The notes under the pieces were generated by a model. That model searched no databases. It saw nothing but the letters and a program-made list of their open reading frames with translations, and was not told the DNA's origin. A stretch of 64,000 nucleotides of DNA from Acidimicrobiales bacterium. GTDB taxonomy: Bacteria; Actinomycetota; Acidimicrobiia; Acidimicrobiales; Bog-793. Below are positions 61,801 to 64,000 of this stretch, in pieces. A program made the translations under genes and the position numbers. Within the stretch, counting starts at the first letter, position 1; every line of letters begins with the position of its first letter. The stretch is from NCBI GenBank assembly GCA_035294085.1, contig DATGLP010000008.1, positions 151,681 to 215,680 on the forward strand. Reading direction: 5' to 3'.

Positions 61801-62711
61801 CCGAGGAGATCGTCGTGCCGAGCGAGCTCGCCGGTGCGCGCCTCGATCGCTGCCTCGCGCTGCTCGCCGGGCGCTCTCGCTCGGAGGCGGCGGCGCTCAT
61901 CGAGGCGGGGGCCGTGCACCTGGACGGCGTACCGGCGACGCTGCGCCGACGGCGCGTCGCTGCGGGCCAGCGCCTCTCGCTCGCCGAGCCGCCAGCCCCC
62001 CGCCGCGCCGCGTGCGCGCCCGCACCGGTCGACTACCGCGTCGTCTACGAGGACGAGGCGATCATCGTCGTCGACAAGCCCGCCGGCGTCGTCGTGCACC
62101 CCGGGCGCGGGCACGACGACGACACGCTCGCGGCGGCGCTCCTCGCCGCCTACCCCGAGCTCGCCGGGGTGGGAGAGCCGGGTCGCAACGGGATCGTGCA
62201 CCGCCTCGACAAGGACACCTCCGGCCTCCTCGCCGTGGCGCGCACCGAGCAGGCGCGCGCCGCCCTCGCCCGTCAGCTCGCCGAGCGGTCGATGGGGCGT
62301 ACCTACCGTGCGCTCGTCCTCGGGACCATGGCGGCCGACGCCGGCGTCGTCGAGGCCCCCATCGGGCGGAGCCTCGCCAGCCGGACGCGCATGGCGGTGC
62401 GCGTCGACGGCAGGCCGGCGCGCACGCGCTACGAGGTGCTCGCCCGCTACCGCTGGCCGGTCGACGCGACCGAGCTGCACGTCGAGCTCGAGACCGGCCG
62501 GACGCACCAGATCCGCGTCCACCTGGCAGCCATCTCCCACCCGGTGGCGGGCGACGCCTCCTACGGCGGCCGCTCGCTCGCCCTCGGCCTGCGGCGCCCC
62601 TTCCTGCACGCCGAGCGCCTGCGCGTCGCCCACCCCACGAGCGGCGCACCGCTCGAGCTCACCTCGCCGCTGCCGACCGACCTCGCCGCGGTCCTCGGCA
62701 GCTGCTCGTGA
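61797..62711 (+). CDS. rluD: 23S rRNA pseudouridine synthase, RluD type
   Basis: 304 residues: an N-terminal S4 domain (GARLDRCLALLAGRSRSEAAALIEAGAVHLDG) and the RluA/C/D catalytic domain with NGIVHRLDKDTSGLLAVAR (catalytic Asp in HRLD), VVYEDEAIIVVDKPAGVVVHPG and GRTHQIRVHLAAISHPVAGD. lspA-rluD adjacency is common. GTGA overlap with lspA. Confidence 0.92.
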   Translation: MTEEIVVPSELAGARLDRCLALLAGRSRSEAAALIEAGAVHLDGVPATLRRRRVAAGQRLSLAEPPAPRRAACAPAPVDYRVVYEDEAIIVVDKPAGVVVHPGRGHDDDTLAAALLAAYPELAGVGEPGRNGIVHRLDKDTSGLLAVARTEQARAALARQLAERSMGRTYRALVLGTMAADAGVVEAPIGRSLASRTRMAVRVDGRPARTRYEVLARYRWPVDATELHVELETGRTHQIRVHLAAISHPVAGDASYGGRSLALGLRRPFLHAERLRVAHPTSGAPLELTSPLPTDLAAVLGSCS

Positions 62712-62716
62712 GCGCC

Positions 62717-63535
62717 TCAGGCCGCCGGGTGGAGGGCTTCGACCTCCGGCTGGGCAGCGAGGAAGCGCAGCGCCGCCGCCTCGAGGCTGCGGACGCGGCG
62801 CACCCCGATGCCGAGCTCGCGGGCCGTCGTCTCGAGCGACGCCGGGGCACGGCCGCTGAGGCCGAAGCGCAGGCGCACGACCGACCGCTCGAGCTCGGGC
62901 AGTCGGTTGACCGCGTCCTCGAGGCGCGAGCGGGCGAGCGCGTCGACCGTCGACTCGTCGAGTGCGTCCTCGTCGGTGGCGATGAGGTCGCCGAGGGTCG
63001 CGGTCGCGTCGGCGCTGAGCGGCTGGTCGAGGCTCGCCACAACCCGCGGCAGGCGCGGCTCGTAGCCGTCCCCGCTCTCGCGCTCGGCGGCCGCCTCGGC
63101 GGCAACGGCGTCCTCGGGAAGGCGGATGGCACGCCCCTTCGACTGCACGGCCCGCTGGAGCGACTGGCGGATCCACCAGGTCGCGTACGTCGAGAACTTG
63201 AAGCCGCGGCGCCAGTCGAACTTCTCGACGGCGCGCATCAGCCCGAAGGTCCCCTCCTGGATGAGGTCGGTGAGGTCCACCCCTCGCCCCTGGTAGCGGC
63301 GGGCCCAGTGCACGACCAGCCGCAGGTTGGCCGCGATCATCTCGGCGCGAGCCGCCTCGTCGCCGCGTTCGATGCGCTGCGCCAGCGCGACCTGCTGCTC
63401 GGCGCTGAGCAGCGGGTGCCTGCCCAGGTCGTCGAGGAACAGGCGCATCAGGTCCGGCCCCCGTTCGGGGCGCTCGACCTGCTCGTCCGTCGTGATCACG
63501 GTGGTGATGGCGAGGTCTCCTTCAGCTTCCGCCAA
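62717..63535 (-). CDS. Sigma-70 family RNA polymerase sigma factor (group 2-like)
   Basis: 272 residues. Region 1.2 ([31 protein letters not shown]), region 2 ([44 protein letters not shown]), a short region 3 and region 4 ([38 protein letters not shown]). No long region 1.1, so it looks like a HrdB/SigB-like alternative principal-type factor. TTG at 63535 has no SD but lies 6 bases after TAGCCT (63547-63542), consistent with leaderless expression. Confidence 0.88.
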   Translation of the reverse strand: MAEAEGDLAITTVITTDEQVERPERGPDLMRLFLDDLGRHPLLSAEQQVALAQRIERGDEAARAEMIAANLRLVVHWARRYQGRGVDLTDLIQEGTFGLMRAVEKFDWRRGFKFSTYATWWIRQSLQRAVQSKGRAIRLPEDAVAAEAAAERESGDGYEPRLPRVVASLDQPLSADATATLGDLIATDEDALDESTVDALARSRLEDAVNRLPELERSVVRLRFGLSGRAPASLETTARELGIGVRRVRSLEAAALRFLAAQPEVEALHPAA

Positions 63536-63541
63536 CGACCG

Positions 63542-63547
63542 AGGCTA
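63542..63547 (-). promoter_or_regulatory. -10 element of a leaderless sigma factor promoter
   Basis: TAGCCT on the minus strand, 6 bases before the TTG start at 63535. Confidence 0.4.
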
Positions 63548-63676
63548 GCGCCGTTGGTCTCGTTCTAAGGTTGCACCGTTGCTAACGCCACGCTCGCCCC
63601 GCTCATTCCAGCCCGTTGCCTCCCGGGCCCTCGGGGAAGTCCTTCCCTGAAGGCAGCCGCGCTAAGCGAGGCGGCG

Positions 63677-64000
63677 GTGGGCGGCGCGGCGGCACCCGAG
63701 GACTTGACGCTCGACCTCGTCCTCGTGCGCCACGCCTCCACGGCGTGGAGCCGCAGCCACCGCCACACCGGGCGCACGGACCTGCCCCTCGACGAGGCGG
63801 GGCGGGGCGAGGCTCGCTCCCTCGCTCGGCGCCTCGCCGGCCTGGAGCCGGCCCGGGTCCTCGTGAGCCCGCTCCGGCGCGCTCGCGAGACCTGCGAGCT
63901 GGCCGGCTTCGGGGAGCGCGCCGAGGTCCTCGACGACCTCGCCGAGTGGGACTACGGCGAGTACGAGGGGCGGCGCGCCTCGGAGGTGCGCGCCGAGCGG
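63677..64000 (+). CDS. Histidine phosphatase family protein (5' part, runs off the window)
   Basis: 108 codons are present with no stop. DLVLVRHASTAWSRSHRHTGRTDLPLDEAGRGEA is the phosphoglycerate-mutase-like RHG motif (here RHAST) with its downstream family pattern, followed by VLVSPLRRARETCELAG and EWDYGEYEGRR (acid residue Glu). GTG at 63677 follows GAGG; TTG at 63704 is an alternative. The substrate is unknown. Confidence 0.8.
   Translation, partial: MGGAAAPEDLTLDLVLVRHASTAWSRSHRHTGRTDLPLDEAGRGEARSLARRLAGLEPARVLVSPLRRARETCELAGFGERAEVLDDLAEWDYGEYEGRRASEVRAER

Overview
This is a chromosome segment of very high G+C from an actinobacterium. The gene content points to class Acidimicrobiia or a close relative: a dcw cell-wall and division cluster followed by pgeF-yggS-sepF-yggT-divIVA with no ftsA, NrdR and LexA side by side, a DUF3040 protein, a meso-diaminopimelate pathway, and many GTG/TTG starts, some without a Shine-Dalgarno (SD) sequence. 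The placement is inferred from content and order, not from a phylogeny.

Region 1 (1-15.4 kb) is housekeeping. It holds the end of a CPBP protease, a sugar-phosphate mutase/isomerase block, a structured RNA ahead of miaA, and a miaA-dapF-hflX-dapC-dapD-dapE run that makes meso-DAP by the succinylase route. The lexA locus follows, facing a LysM gene across four LexA boxes, a YneA/ChiZ/DivS-like SOS division-suppressor arrangement. Then come nrdR, a PIG-L deacetylase, dinB, a DUF3040 protein, an HNH nuclease and a lipoate-ligase-like protein. Region 2 (15.5-16.9 kb) is a palindrome-controlled small membrane protein and a polytopic metal- or sulfur-transporter-like protein.

Region 3 (16.9-33.1 kb) is the most unusual part. 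Eight minus-strand genes, most joined by 1-4 base overlaps, encode three family 2 glycosyltransferases (one fused to a large membrane domain), a Wzx-type flippase fused to an aminoglycoside-phosphotransferase-like kinase, a phosphoribosyltransferase/kinase-like/HAD protein, a small membrane protein, a membrane-anchored GH16 hydrolase and a sugar-nucleotide epimerase. A LuxR-type regulator lies upstream, and a large secreted Ig/TIG-repeat protein is transcribed divergently. I read this as a locus for making, exporting and trimming a cell-surface glycan, possibly with a phosphorylation or ribosylation step.

Region 4 (33.1-39 kb) has lower coding density: a two-component system, a small secreted Ser/Thr/Gly-rich protein with a strong terminator, an insertion-sequence remnant and another LuxR regulator.

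Region 5 (39-56.9 kb) is the dcw cluster: mraZ, rsmH, ftsL, ftsI, murE, mraY, murD, ftsW, murG, murC, murB, ftsQ, ftsZ, pgeF, yggS, sepF, yggT, divIVA. murF is missing from its usual place. A 26-bp hairpin covers the rsmH start, and ftsZ has its own good promoter inside ftsQ. Region 6 (56.9-64 kb) has ileS, divergent from a DUF167 gene across 18 bases, a DksA/TraR protein with a histone-like tail, lspA, rluD, a sigma-70 factor and the start of a histidine phosphatase.
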